Below are positions 53,488-62,982 of a stretch of 64,000 nucleotides of DNA, piece after piece. A program made the position numbers and the translations under genes. How positions within the stretch are numbered: position 1 is the stretch's first letter; every line of letters starts with the position of its first letter. The stretch lies in contig CALODJ010000010.1 of assembly GCA_942492025.1 (NCBI GenBank), positions 496,001 to 560,000 on the forward strand, in the 5' to 3' direction. Origin of the DNA: JABDQW01 sp942492025. GTDB lineage: Bacteria > Pseudomonadota > Gammaproteobacteria > SZUA-229. The notes below the pieces were generated by a model. The model was given only the letters and a program-made list of their open reading frames with translations, had not been told where the DNA came from and searched no databases.

Positions 53488-54690
53488 TCAGTGGCTGCTG
53501 GTTTGTGTCGTCATAGCCTGCTTGTGTATCTGCAGCTGTCGTTTCTTTCTGTTATCAAACGACGTCTTTCGCCAAAGCTCGTCGATAACAACAATGATGC
53601 CATTCATGGAAGCGCCCAGATAATGGACGGCGGCCGGTGGTCCCTCAAAGTCATTCATCTGCGGATGATCATGCCCGATGTTTTGAATGCGTTTCGGGAG
53701 GGACGGAACAGGGTCATGTGCTTCATGCGTTGCCTTGAAAGTCTCATCCACCAGCTTGTGCAGTTTTTCACCCTTTAAGTTGGCATGGACAGCAGCTGCC
53801 ATTTTTTTATGAGGTGTTGGTGACGATTTTGTTTCCAGCTCGGCGATTTTGTGTACGGCAGGCCAATAGCGTTTTTTCAGATAAAATCGATAAACTGCAT
53901 CAGTTGTAATCATCTCACGTACAACTTCATCATTGTACAGTTCCATCGCATAAGAATCCGCATTGAGTTCGTCACGTCTGGCTGCGCACGCAGAGAATGA
54001 GCAATAAAGTGGGGCGTACAGTGAAAAGAACCATTTCATGGGTTCGGTCCCCAGGCTTTTTTGTCTTATGTAGCTTTCACGGTACTGCTGCCAGATTGCC
54101 CGAAGTTGATACAACCAGTTAGTTAGCAGGTTTGTACGTTTCGAAAACTGGCCAAAGCGGCGCGCCAACATGCATTCAAATTGCCTGACTGTCATGCATT
54201 GCAATACTGGCAGCCCGATCACCAGTGTATTCAAAGACCAGACAGGAATGGCCCAGCGGGGTATTTTTATGATGTCCAGTTCGTAATCCGAAGTGATGAT
54301 TATGCGGTGGATTGAAGGACGTTTAAACTGTGTTCGAATCTGCTCTAGGGTACTGAATAATTCCGGTACATTGTCTTCAGTCAGCGTGAGTCCAGCTGGC
54401 GCAGAAGGTTTGAACCGGGCGTATCGATAACTGATGAAACCGGTAATGATTGAGATAGCAAGCCAGAGCAAAATATTTAACCAGTCAATTGTGCTGCCCG
54501 TAGTCAGTCCCTGATAAATCTTGACTATTCCTGATAGTGAAAGTATCGGGAACAACAATACAAATGCATAACCAAATAGCGCGAATAAGGTAGCGCAGCC
54601 AAGATAACAGCGTGGGTATTTGTGAATAAAACCAACTGTAAAGTTAGATAAATGGCCTGGCAGGTTTCGCGCCGGTTTGAAACGGATCAT
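53488..54690 (-). CDS. M48-like membrane protein with degenerate zinc site
   Basis: The 400-residue protein has two membrane helices (about 30-58 and 70-88) and an M48-type domain. The expected HExxH helix reads LARRFGQFS: both His and the Glu are replaced (R177, R178, Q181). The third-ligand helix RRDELNADSYA (E241, D245) is well kept. This pattern implies a folded but catalytically dead relative, maybe a binding or regulatory protein. Normal length and no frameshift argue against decay. Confidence 0.75.
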   Translation of the reverse strand: MIRFKPARNLPGHLSNFTVGFIHKYPRCYLGCATLFALFGYAFVLLFPILSLSGIVKIYQGLTTGSTIDWLNILLWLAISIITGFISYRYARFKPSAPAGLTLTEDNVPELFSTLEQIRTQFKRPSIHRIIITSDYELDIIKIPRWAIPVWSLNTLVIGLPVLQCMTVRQFECMLARRFGQFSKRTNLLTNWLYQLRAIWQQYRESYIRQKSLGTEPMKWFFSLYAPLYCSFSACAARRDELNADSYAMELYNDEVVREMITTDAVYRFYLKKRYWPAVHKIAELETKSSPTPHKKMAAAVHANLKGEKLHKLVDETFKATHEAHDPVPSLPKRIQNIGHDHPQMNDFEGPPAAVHYLGASMNGIIVVIDELWRKTSFDNRKKRQLQIHKQAMTTQTSSH

Positions 54691-54725
54691 GACCTTGCCT
54701 CATAAAAAGTGGTAGTGGTGTTTTT

Positions 54726-54879
54726 AAGGAAACTCTGATTTATTCACAGTTTCCGTGCGGCACATGGATGAGCCGCCATTTTAAATTACAACTGTGATTT
54801 GAAATGACGAAAAATAAAAATCGCATTTTTATTTTTCGTGCTCTGGTAATTCCCGGATGAAATTGTTCAGAGCTTCCTT
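54726..54879 (+). repeat. 154-bp dispersed hairpin element, copy 3
   Basis: It has the same length and organisation as copies 1 and 2. The ends are AAGGAAACTCTGATTTATTC and ...CAGAGCTTCCTT. The stem GAAAAATAAAAAT-CGC-ATTTTTATTTTTC is perfect here and rebuilt with different bases in copy 1. It lies between the M48-like and TlpA-like genes. Confidence 0.9.
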
Positions 54880-54944
54880 CATGTAATTGCGCTATCCTGT
54901 TCTGGCAAAAAAAATCACATCCCTGTGATTTTGCTTCTGAATAG

Positions 54945-55454
54945 TTAGCGGGTTGCTACGACACTTTTGTCGACCAGCTGCTTGATCTTTTTCTCTAATA
55001 TTTTTTTCTCTTCAGCACGATAACCAAGGCTCTTATGCACCAGGTTGCCATTCCTGTCTATCAGGAAGGAACTTGGCATGGCTTTGAGGTTGTACGCTTC
55101 AGCTGTCTTTCCGCTCTTATCAAAAGCAATATCAAACTTTGCGGGCATTTTTTTCAGAAACTCATTAGCATCTTTCCTGGATTCATCAAGATTGACTGCG
55201 ATTATTATGAAGCCATCTTCACCGTAGTGGGACTGCAACTCGTTCATCCATGGAAAAGAGCGCTTGCAGGGATCACACCAGGATGCCCAGAAGTCCAGAT
55301 AGACCACTTTGCCTTTATACTGGGAAAGCTGAATCGTCTTATTCAGTCCGGGCAAACTGAAGCCAGGTGCTTTTTGGGCAAAGGCAAAAGAGGGAGAGAC
55401 AAAGCTGTATATGGCAACTACAGCAATCGCAATACGGATCATAGAATTACGCAT
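54945..55454 (-). CDS. TlpA/ResA-like thioredoxin-fold protein
   Basis: The 169-residue protein starts at the ATG at 55454 behind GGAG; it has a signal sequence (about 1-27, ending AFAQ). The thioredoxin fold has WCDPC (Cys60-Cys63), VYLDFWASWCDPCKRSFPW and the cis-Pro region AMPSSFLIDRNG. It is an exported disulfide reductase or oxidase. It is divergent from a secreted-protein operon with DUF4266 and DUF3570 members; genes of these families often occur with a TlpA-like protein, so a shared role is likely. Confidence 0.92.
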   Translation of the reverse strand: MRNSMIRIAIAVVAIYSFVSPSFAFAQKAPGFSLPGLNKTIQLSQYKGKVVYLDFWASWCDPCKRSFPWMNELQSHYGEDGFIIIAVNLDESRKDANEFLKKMPAKFDIAFDKSGKTAEAYNLKAMPSSFLIDRNGNLVHKSLGYRAEEKKILEKKIKQLVDKSVVATR

Positions 55455-56017
55455 TAGATACTCCAAAGTCATTCATGAAATCTCAGTGTCGTGTGAGGGT
55501 GGCAGGACACTGACGGCAACCATTGCCGTGCATTCAATATTCAGGGTTTTGGAGCATTTGGATAAAGAAGTTATAAACAATAATGAATATTATTGCTTGA
55601 CTCCTCTCTGAAAAGGACTATAGCATATTGTAAATATTGTTTACAGTTAATATTGATTAATCGTAGAAATTGTTTAACAATAGTGACTGTGTGAAATTCA
55701 ATGAGATATGTTTTTGGGCTAACTGATAACGATCTTGTTGCTGCCTGGCAGCACACCAACTGTACCACAAGCTCTACCCAGACTGCTATTCAGCTGTCAT
55801 AAATGTCTTAAACATCAATTGGTTATCGTCTATATGATGCGGTAGCATTGTGCCGTCTCCTGACCTGACCACTCCAAACTGAATAAATGTTGCCTGCCCG
55901 TCCCGTGACTGGTGTGTGCTTTTAAAAATTCTGGTTATTTCTTGAGCATTTTCTATTCAGGAATTAATCCCGATAAATCGAATGTACTCGGATACAAGGC
56001 GTACAGAGAGGTTGCTG
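55455..56017. promoter_or_regulatory. Long AT-rich divergent control region with palindromes
   Basis: About 560 bases without a gene. Two short palindromes, TGTAAA-TATTG-TTTACA (55629-55645) and ATTGTTTAACAAT (55669-55681), lie in its AT-rich middle and look like regulator sites. Promoters for the TlpA-like gene and for the operon at 56018 must lie here. Confidence 0.45.
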
Positions 56018-57670
56018 ATGAGATCCAAACTATCGTTATTAATCGCTGTTTCTATGGTCGTGCTGGGCTGCGATCCCGGCCTGCCAGAAGGCGGAAGTGA
56101 ATTTGCGGCCGGCGGTACCGCAGTCGCGCTTTCACAAGGTGAATTCAACACAATGCCCGCTGAACAGCAGTTCATGGTTGCCAACAAACTTTTGGGTACC
56201 ATGTACCGCGGTGTATCTGCAGAGGACTTTTTCAATCTTGAAGCGGGCATGGCAAATTTGCAGCCGAAAAATACCAGCTTCATCCTTGATACGAAAAATG
56301 CTATTGAAACAAGCATGGTCCCGGAGGAAGTTCTGGCTATCGATACCATCATCGACGGTCTCGATGAGGAAGGCAACCCTGATCCGGACAATGCCAAGTA
56401 TCTATTTGATACCGATTCAAACACACGTAACAATGAACGCGCGAAACAGTTACCGCTGGCGCGCATCAAGGAATATCCGATCAGCCGTGACATGTTTGTT
56501 CACTGGATGGCCTACGTGCTGATCAACACCATCATGTTCTCACCCGCAGAAGAGATGGAAAGTACGGACTATACCGATGTGCAGAACATGTACCGATTCC
56601 TGGTCACCCATCTCGAGGATGGTACGCCTATTCGCCAGGTGATTCGTTCGAATTTATCAACACTGGCACGCTGGCGTGTGTCCCGTTCACCGGAAAATCA
56701 TGCGCTAGAAGCCTATGAGCTGTATCTGGGTTTGTTCGAGACCGAAGAAGATTCGTATCGAGGCGGTATTGCCTGTAAAGATCTGTATCTGACCAACGAA
56801 GATGACGGTTATCTTATCCGTCGTACGGATTTTCCCAACACCACCCCCCAGCTGATTTTGCAGAATAATTATGTGACGACATGTGATGATCTGTATGAGG
56901 TTATCGCAGGTCATCCATTGCTGATACCGCGCGTCGTCGAGGTCATATTCAACTATTTCGTTGAATTACGCGCCGACAATCTTGAGTATCGCCAGAGCAT
57001 GATTAACTCGATTGCCAACAGCAATCCCGAGACGTTTGAAGATATCTTCAAGGCGATTATTTTCTCGAGAGAATACCTGCTCAACATCGAGCGCCCCAAG
57101 ACATTCGAAGAAAACCTGATGCCAATACTCGACACGCTGCAGTGGCATCCTGGCGAAAATGCGGGTGAGGTCGATGAGCAGATTTTCAGAAGAATGACCG
57201 AGTTCTCAAACGAGCAGATCTACCTGGATGGTATGGGCTGGGCAACCATGAAATACAAGATCGGTCGCCTTCCGGATGTGCCGCTGGATGGCTTGAGCTT
57301 TGCCAACTACCACAAATCGATGCGGCAGGAGCTGCTGATGAACAGAGGCTTCTACGATCCATCGGGTGATCGCGGTAACGCTAATTTTATCTACGATGAG
57401 AATGGTGACGTGAAGCGTTTCGTTGAAGACATGTCGTTGAATGAATTTATCGATTTCCTGTTCATGAACACATTGCATCGTAGAGCCGATGCCGGCGAAC
57501 AGGCCGATCTCATTCCTGTCTTTGAAAACGGTAGTACCGGTAATCACCTCACCACAGACAACGATGACGTCACCATTATCAGAGACGGCCGCTACGATGA
57601 GGTTGCACAAATCACATTCGATTATATTTCACGACTGCCTGAGTTTTATTACTTCAGGTCCGTCAACTAG
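56018..57670 (+). CDS. Unrecognised large lipoprotein, partner of the DUF1501 protein
   Basis: The 550-residue protein starts at the ATG at 56018 after AGAGAGG; the lipobox is VVLGC. It has no domain I can name with certainty. A mostly helical, acidic body includes FVHWMAYVLINTIMF, a region ending IIFSREYLLN, and DFLFMNTLHRRADAGEQ, which recalls segments in DUF1800-type partners of DUF1501 proteins. It is followed after 12 bases by the DUF1501 gene, so they act together by inference. Confidence 0.7.
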   Translation: MRSKLSLLIAVSMVVLGCDPGLPEGGSEFAAGGTAVALSQGEFNTMPAEQQFMVANKLLGTMYRGVSAEDFFNLEAGMANLQPKNTSFILDTKNAIETSMVPEEVLAIDTIIDGLDEEGNPDPDNAKYLFDTDSNTRNNERAKQLPLARIKEYPISRDMFVHWMAYVLINTIMFSPAEEMESTDYTDVQNMYRFLVTHLEDGTPIRQVIRSNLSTLARWRVSRSPENHALEAYELYLGLFETEEDSYRGGIACKDLYLTNEDDGYLIRRTDFPNTTPQLILQNNYVTTCDDLYEVIAGHPLLIPRVVEVIFNYFVELRADNLEYRQSMINSIANSNPETFEDIFKAIIFSREYLLNIERPKTFEENLMPILDTLQWHPGENAGEVDEQIFRRMTEFSNEQIYLDGMGWATMKYKIGRLPDVPLDGLSFANYHKSMRQELLMNRGFYDPSGDRGNANFIYDENGDVKRFVEDMSLNEFIDFLFMNTLHRRADAGEQADLIPVFENGSTGNHLTTDNDDVTIIRDGRYDEVAQITFDYISRLPEFYYFRSVN

Positions 57671-57682
57671 GAGGACGCCCAG

Positions 57683-59242
57683 ATGAAACGCAGAAACTTT
57701 ATTAAATCCATGGGTGCAGTCGGCGCATCAGCCCTGTTGCCATCGACCTGGCCGACAGCTTTCAACATGTCGACCATGTACAAGGCGGCCAGTGCAGCAG
57801 TGGATTATGGCAGTGCACAGATCGCGGCACCTGCGGTCATGCCGCAGGTGATCAACATCTTCCTCTACGGTGGGCCATCGGAACTTTCAGGAAATCTGTC
57901 GAACATTGTCGATATCGATCTGAATTCGCAGAATTCATATGCCGCTGCATTTGGCGGCGATATCTTGCGTTTGCAGAATGATCCCGACGGCGGTCTGATC
58001 ACGCCTCATCAATTCTGGTCCGGTGCGGGCGGTGACGATATGCAGTTCATGGTCGATCAGAGTTACATGTCAGTGTACCGTACGCTCATGAAACGCAAGG
58101 ATGGTACCCGTTCGCATCGAGAAAGCATCCTGATGAGTCTGAAGGGGTCGCTCGATATCGAGAACAGTGCTGGCGTTGGTACACGTATTGCAGCGGCCCT
58201 GTATCAGAACCGTGCCAGTTATGAAGGTACCACGACCTTCGCAGATGGAACGGCAATCGACATGGACAACATGATTTTGCCTTTCGTGTCTTTCGAAGGC
58301 GACACGCGTGCCTTCGCTCCCGACCCGGATTTTGCGGTGCCATTGCTGCTCAGGGGTACGACGCTGAGCGAAGACCTGGAAGATCCCTATACCCGTCAAA
58401 ACGATGACAATGGCCCGGCGCTGGACGCGATGGTCAATAAGAAGCTGGTCGATCCGGCGTATGCTGCGCGTTTTGCCGCTGTCATTTCTTCGAACGATCT
58501 GCGTCAATATCTGGCACAGCGCATAGGTAACCTCCAGGTCGCATCAGAAGCCAGCCTGCCTACGATATCCGATCCCGTGGACCAGGCGGCACTGGGCCTG
58601 GCTGATGCCGCTACCCCGATGACCTATCCCGATAACAACCGTTATTCCGCTCGCATCCAGGCTGCGGTCACGCTGGCTGTGGAGAACCCGGGTTCGTTGT
58701 ATATCACTGTGGGTGGTGGCCTCGGTGGCTGGGACGATCACAACAACGGTATCGATAATTACCCGAATCGGATGAATCAATTGTTTGCAGCGTTAAAGGC
58801 AGCAGCATTGCATATCAAGTATTCGAATGGTGCTACACCCGGAGGACTGGCTCGAACCACCGACAATATCGTAATCAACGTGTTTGGTGATTTCGGCCGT
58901 CGTGTGAACCTGAATAATTCTGAGGGATGGGACCATGGCAACAACCAGAACATGTGGACAATCGGTGGCGCCGGTTTGGTCAGTGCGGCTAACGGTGGTG
59001 CACCCAGGCAGTTGGGTAAGGTGGTTGGTCGCACACTGCGTGTCGGAACCCCGGGTACCAATAATCAGGTCACGGAGCCGGAACCAGGTAGTTATGAAGC
59101 TGAACCAATGACGATCGCATCAACGGTGTATTCATACTTCGGTGTGCAGAATCCTCAAATTCTCACTGCCGATGCTGAGCGCAATCCAGATGGTGATCCC
59201 GCAATTGATGAAACAGTGCCCGGTGAGCCGGCGCTGTTCTAG
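57683..59242 (+). CDS. DUF1501 family exported protein (Tat-type signal)
   Basis: The 519-residue protein begins MKRRNFIKSMGAVGASALL, a twin-arginine-like signal. Internal marks are INIFLYGGPSELSGN, an ITVGGGLGGWDDHNNG segment and VFGDFGRRVNLNNSEGWDHG, which match DUF1501 proteins of sulfatase-like fold. The substrate is unknown. GGAGG precedes the ATG. A perfect 13-base stem lies after the stop, separating it from the DUF4266 gene. Confidence 0.85.
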   Translation: MKRRNFIKSMGAVGASALLPSTWPTAFNMSTMYKAASAAVDYGSAQIAAPAVMPQVINIFLYGGPSELSGNLSNIVDIDLNSQNSYAAAFGGDILRLQNDPDGGLITPHQFWSGAGGDDMQFMVDQSYMSVYRTLMKRKDGTRSHRESILMSLKGSLDIENSAGVGTRIAAALYQNRASYEGTTTFADGTAIDMDNMILPFVSFEGDTRAFAPDPDFAVPLLLRGTTLSEDLEDPYTRQNDDNGPALDAMVNKKLVDPAYAARFAAVISSNDLRQYLAQRIGNLQVASEASLPTISDPVDQAALGLADAATPMTYPDNNRYSARIQAAVTLAVENPGSLYITVGGGLGGWDDHNNGIDNYPNRMNQLFAALKAAALHIKYSNGATPGGLARTTDNIVINVFGDFGRRVNLNNSEGWDHGNNQNMWTIGGAGLVSAANGGAPRQLGKVVGRTLRVGTPGTNNQVTEPEPGSYEAEPMTIASTVYSYFGVQNPQILTADAERNPDGDPAIDETVPGEPALF

Positions 59243-59262
59243 CAAATGGCCTGGATGATATT

Positions 59263-59296
59263 TCTACCCATGATGTGAATACGCATCATGGGTAGA
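59263..59296 (+). terminator. Hairpin between the DUF1501 and DUF4266 genes
   Basis: TCTACCCATGATG and CATCATGGGTAGA form a perfect 13-base stem with an 8-base loop, about 20 bases after the DUF1501 stop. Only CTTTA follows, so it may attenuate rather than fully terminate. Confidence 0.6.
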
Positions 59297-59358
59297 CTTT
59301 ACACGAAATTGATTACGAAATAGTTGCTAACAATAATAAATCGACTAATGTTATTCGT

Positions 59359-59592
59359 ATGAACAAACTTTTCATTATTTCTTTAGTGATACTCGTTTCC
59401 GGATGCGGAACGATTCGTAATATTACCGTCAAGGAAGATGTCAAACCCTGGCAGAAGGACATTCTCGCGCAGAGAAGTATGCAGTTTCCACAGGACAAAA
59501 TGCAGTCTTACGCGGATGATCATATCTTTTTCAGTAAGGAAGCTTCCACTGGTGGCAGTGGTGTTGGTGGCGGCGGTTGCGGCTGTAACTGA
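59359..59592 (+). CDS. DUF4266 small lipoprotein with Gly-Cys tail
   Basis: The 77-residue protein has a lipoprotein signal (lipobox VSGC), the family core VKPWQKDILA...MQ and DDHIFFSKEAS. The invariant-looking end is GGSGVGGGGCGCN, with two Cys. The tail is flexible and its Cys pair could bind metal or be modified. It is normally encoded next to a DUF3570 protein, as here. Confidence 0.93.
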   Translation: MNKLFIISLVILVSGCGTIRNITVKEDVKPWQKDILAQRSMQFPQDKMQSYADDHIFFSKEASTGGSGVGGGGCGCN

Positions 59593-59666
59593 TACATCCA
59601 GAAAAATAAGAAAACCTAAATACTAAAAAATAAAAATTCGGGTTAACAAATCTTATTAGGGCTTGT

Positions 59667-60890
59667 ATGAAATCCATAAGGACTAAACTCAGCCTTGCGA
59701 CATGCTCGCTGCTGACAACAGGTAATGCTGCTGCAGAGGCTATTGAAAATGCATGGGAAGTCGACGGTTCGTATCTGTATTATGGCGAAGTCGATCGAGT
59801 CACGGTGAATAAACTGATTGGTAGTGCAAAAGGCTTTGTGTCAAACAAGGATACGGCGACAATCCAGGTTGTGTACGATTCGATGTCAGGTGCAACCCCT
59901 ACAGGTGCAGTCAAGAATACGAATCCATTGACATCCACCGGCGCTTCCGGGGGTACGGGTCCTACGGGTGGTGGCACGGCCGCACCGCTGGCTGAGTTTG
60001 ATGATACTCGCGTAGGGGTCAGTCTGGACTGGCAGCACGAACACAATCGTACGTTTAATATGAATTATAACGGTGCTTTTTCGGTAGAGAACGACTGGCG
60101 TTCGGTCAGTGCCGCAGTGACGGCCAACAAGGAGACCAAAAGCCGGTCAACCAAGTTCACTTTTGGTGCGGCCATCACTTATGACGAAATATGGCGTAAA
60201 GGTAGCACCACAACGCCAGAGCCTCTGAGCCGCGTTGAAGACAATTTATTTCGCGGTACAGGCGAGCGCTCGACTACCGATCTGATTACCGGTATTAGCC
60301 ATGTGATCAACAGGCGTACCGTGGCGCAGGTCAATCTTGCATTTGGTTATGCCACCGGCTATATGACGGACCCTTATAAAATCTTCAGTATCGTGGATCA
60401 AAACGGTATCGAATGGGATCAGTACTATGAAAGCCGGCCAGATTCCAGGATGCGCTATTCGATCAACCTGAATCTTAACCATCAGACGTTTCCGGGTAAT
60501 AATAATATCCATCTGTCCTATCGATACTATGGTGACGACTGGGATGTCAAATCGCATACCCTGGATTACAAGCACAGGTTCAATTTTAGGAATGCTAATT
60601 ATCTGGAGCCGCGTTTGAGGTTTTACACACAGACCAAGGCGGAGTTTTATCAAAACTCGTTTTTCTCCGATCCGCTCGCAGGCGCCCCGAATCTACCCCA
60701 ATATCTCAGTGCGGACTATCGTCTGGATGACATGAACAGTGTCACCGGTGGTTTCACCTACGGTATACCATTCAGGAACGACGCCGATCTGCGCACGCGA
60801 GTGGAGTACATGTACCAGACGTTTGATAACTCGGAATTTGATACCAACAAGGCAATCATATTTCAGATCAGCTATGGCAAGCGGTTCTAG
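59667..60890 (+). CDS. DUF3570 family outer-membrane protein
   Basis: The 407-residue protein has a signal peptide (about 1-24, ending NAAAEA). Many amphipathic beta strands end in an aromatic C-terminus (IIFQISYGKRF), typical of outer-membrane barrels. WEVDGSYLYYGEVDRVTV near the start and YRYYGDDWDVKSHTLDYKHRF fit DUF3570. It follows the DUF4266 gene by 74 bases and probably shares its message. Its function is unknown, possibly tied to redox or metal handling through the TlpA-like neighbour. Confidence 0.9.
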   Translation: MKSIRTKLSLATCSLLTTGNAAAEAIENAWEVDGSYLYYGEVDRVTVNKLIGSAKGFVSNKDTATIQVVYDSMSGATPTGAVKNTNPLTSTGASGGTGPTGGGTAAPLAEFDDTRVGVSLDWQHEHNRTFNMNYNGAFSVENDWRSVSAAVTANKETKSRSTKFTFGAAITYDEIWRKGSTTTPEPLSRVEDNLFRGTGERSTTDLITGISHVINRRTVAQVNLAFGYATGYMTDPYKIFSIVDQNGIEWDQYYESRPDSRMRYSINLNLNHQTFPGNNNIHLSYRYYGDDWDVKSHTLDYKHRFNFRNANYLEPRLRFYTQTKAEFYQNSFFSDPLAGAPNLPQYLSADYRLDDMNSVTGGFTYGIPFRNDADLRTRVEYMYQTFDNSEFDTNKAIIFQISYGKRF

Positions 60891-61416
60891 CACGAAAATG
60901 AACGCAAATAAGCGCGAATGCATTATGTAGAAACAAGAGCTGTCAGTTGAATGACAGCTTCATGGTGCATTCGTTATACCGACCGGATAAGCTTAACAGA
61001 CAATCCCATCGTGTATTTACGGTATACGACTACCACAAGCCAGCATTTCTCACCAGGATCACGGGAGCAGGCGCAGGATTCGTGTTCGAAAGCGCGACTC
61101 TGGAGCGACAAGCGTAGCAATAGCTACGGTTTGAGTGAAAAGCAAGCTTGCGGACACGAAGACCAGTCTGAGCCGTGATAGGCATGCTTGCATAACACTC
61201 TGTATATTGTGTCATGCTGGCTCAACTCCGAATAGCCAATGCCATATCAGCATCCTACGCCGCCCGGTGAGAAATGCGGGCTAGGGATAATTGCGTGAGT
61301 TTCAGGAGGGTTCTCACTCAGGTCAAGATGAAAGGTTAGCATTTGTCAGCTAAACCATTGCTTCGCGTGCTCTGCGTCTTTACGGCTCTGCGTTGAGACG
61401 TTTTTAGTTCCACCGT
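60891..61416. other. Repeat-rich gap after the DUF3570 gene
   Basis: There is no protein gene. It contains the rearranged MITE-like element (61038-61282) and a CGCAGAG-type repeat fragment (61370-61405). Confidence 0.5.
61038..61282. mobile_element. Rearranged relative of the 27-bp-TIR element
   Basis: The left end AGCCAGCATTTCTCACCAGG (61038-61064 in full) matches the TIR of 53051-53263 with one difference. The right end keeps 17 bases (GGTGAGAAATGCGGGCT). An internal GACCAGTCTGAGCCGTGAT (about 61163-61181) matches the inside of the other copy's opposite arm, so extra DNA of about 100 bases separates it from the terminus. Confidence 0.7.
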
Positions 61417-62034
61417 TCAATCAACAGCCGCCCACAGGTACCAGCTCGAGACAGTGCGATAGGGGCGCCATCTGTTGGCGATGGCATGGTAATCCTGCGT
61501 CGCTGGCTCATCTGGCAACTGATAATGGTGTTCGATGGATTTACGTAATGCCAGATCCCCGAGTGGTAGCACATCCAGCCTGCCAAGAGAAAACATCAGA
61601 AACATATCAACGGTCCATGGACCGATACCCGGTAGCGCCGACAGTGTATCGAATATTGGCCGGTTTTCCAGTCTCGACAACCGTTCGAGGTTCAATTTGC
61701 CACTGCCGACAGCTTCGCAAAGGGCCCGCAGGTACCTGATTTTCTGTCTCGAAAGGCCGCAATCAGCGAACTGCTGATCAGCAAGTTCGCGCAGGGTATC
61801 CAGTTCAAAAATGTCCGATGTCATCAGACCGGTCAATTTGGTTTCAATACTGCGTGCAGAGGCCACTGACAGCTGTTGATTGATGATGGCCCATACCAGC
61901 ACATGCAGGTGCGGTTTGTGTATCAAGCTGTTTGCAGAGTATAGTTTACACGGGCCGTACTGTTCGATCAGGCCGGCGATAATGGGATCTGACATTTGCA
62001 GGGCAATTTCTGCTGTACGAAGCGCTTTTTGCAT
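61417..62034 (-). CDS. DNA-3-methyladenine glycosylase II-like (HhH-GPD)
   Basis: The 205-residue base-excision repair enzyme has the helix-hairpin-helix LPGIGPWTVDM and the catalytic Asp in LPLGDLALR. There is no iron-sulfur cluster motif. The length fits the compact AlkA/Mag1 branch that removes alkylated purines. It is divergent from the SPOR gene. Confidence 0.92.
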   Translation of the reverse strand: MQKALRTAEIALQMSDPIIAGLIEQYGPCKLYSANSLIHKPHLHVLVWAIINQQLSVASARSIETKLTGLMTSDIFELDTLRELADQQFADCGLSRQKIRYLRALCEAVGSGKLNLERLSRLENRPIFDTLSALPGIGPWTVDMFLMFSLGRLDVLPLGDLALRKSIEHHYQLPDEPATQDYHAIANRWRPYRTVSSWYLWAAVD

Positions 62035-62106
62035 CTATAGTTAGATCGTATGACCAGTTAGTATTCGAATCAGCCGCAATTTGCAGTAAAATTATAACCA
62101 GATACC

Positions 62107-62937
62107 ATGACACCCGTACTTCTAGACACAAAAAGCCTGGTAAAAGCTGGTATTACAGTAGCCCTCATAGTAGGAGTGGTATTTATAAGTGGTTACACCA
62201 TCGGCTATCACAGAGCGCATTCAGGAAAGGGTGTCGATCTGCATAATACCATGGTGCTGGCGCTGCCCAGCCCGGCTCATGCCGACGTAGCAGAGTTTGA
62301 GCCTTTCACACCCCGGGCGCAGCTACCGGGTGCAGATATCGATGTCGATAGTCCAGACATATCAGTCGATGTTATCGAAAAACAACGACCCGTCACGCCA
62401 GTCAACCAGGCTGAGACACAGCTTGCTGCAGTGATCACTCGGACGACAAATGCAATCGAGACAGCGTCGACGGATCACGTTCGAGGCTTCGAATCGCGAC
62501 ACGGGTACAATCAACAGCACCCTGGACTCTACGTACAATCAAGCGTAGCTGGTGAACACAACAGCACTGGTATTTTGATTGAAGCCGAGCAGGCAGCCGG
62601 CCATCAACAAGATGGGGGTTATACTGGCCCGGCCGCTGATAGCACGGCATCAGACAGGCAAACCGGTATCATAGATACAGCGAGAGCCGATGATGCTCGC
62701 TATTCCATACAGGTAGGTGTGTTCTCGAACAAGCAAAACGCCAATCGCAAAAAGTCCGAGCTTGAATCTCAACAGCTCACTGCTTATATCAATGAATACA
62801 GAAGTAAAAGCGGCCAGCCCCGCTTCAACGTACGGTTTGGCTATTTCAAGGACAAATCCAGCGCAACGGCAGCACTCACCCGCTTTGAACAAGGCATGTC
62901 AGGCAGTGGCTATGTCACCAGAATTCGCCATCATTAA
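62107..62937 (+). CDS. SPOR-domain membrane protein
   Basis: The 276-residue protein has one N-terminal membrane helix (about 13-33). A long low-complexity periplasmic linker (about 40-190) is followed by a C-terminal SPOR domain (about 197-273; YSIQVGVFSNKQNANRKKSEL, FNVRFGYFKDKSSA). It is likely a septal peptidoglycan-binding protein related to FtsN or DedD in layout. The HAD gene follows 45 bases later. Confidence 0.88.
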   Translation: MTPVLLDTKSLVKAGITVALIVGVVFISGYTIGYHRAHSGKGVDLHNTMVLALPSPAHADVAEFEPFTPRAQLPGADIDVDSPDISVDVIEKQRPVTPVNQAETQLAAVITRTTNAIETASTDHVRGFESRHGYNQQHPGLYVQSSVAGEHNSTGILIEAEQAAGHQQDGGYTGPAADSTASDRQTGIIDTARADDARYSIQVGVFSNKQNANRKKSELESQQLTAYINEYRSKSGQPRFNVRFGYFKDKSSATAALTRFEQGMSGSGYVTRIRHH

Positions 62938-62982
62938 TCCGCCGGCAACACACTGTTTACGACCGCTGTGGTGAATCAACGG

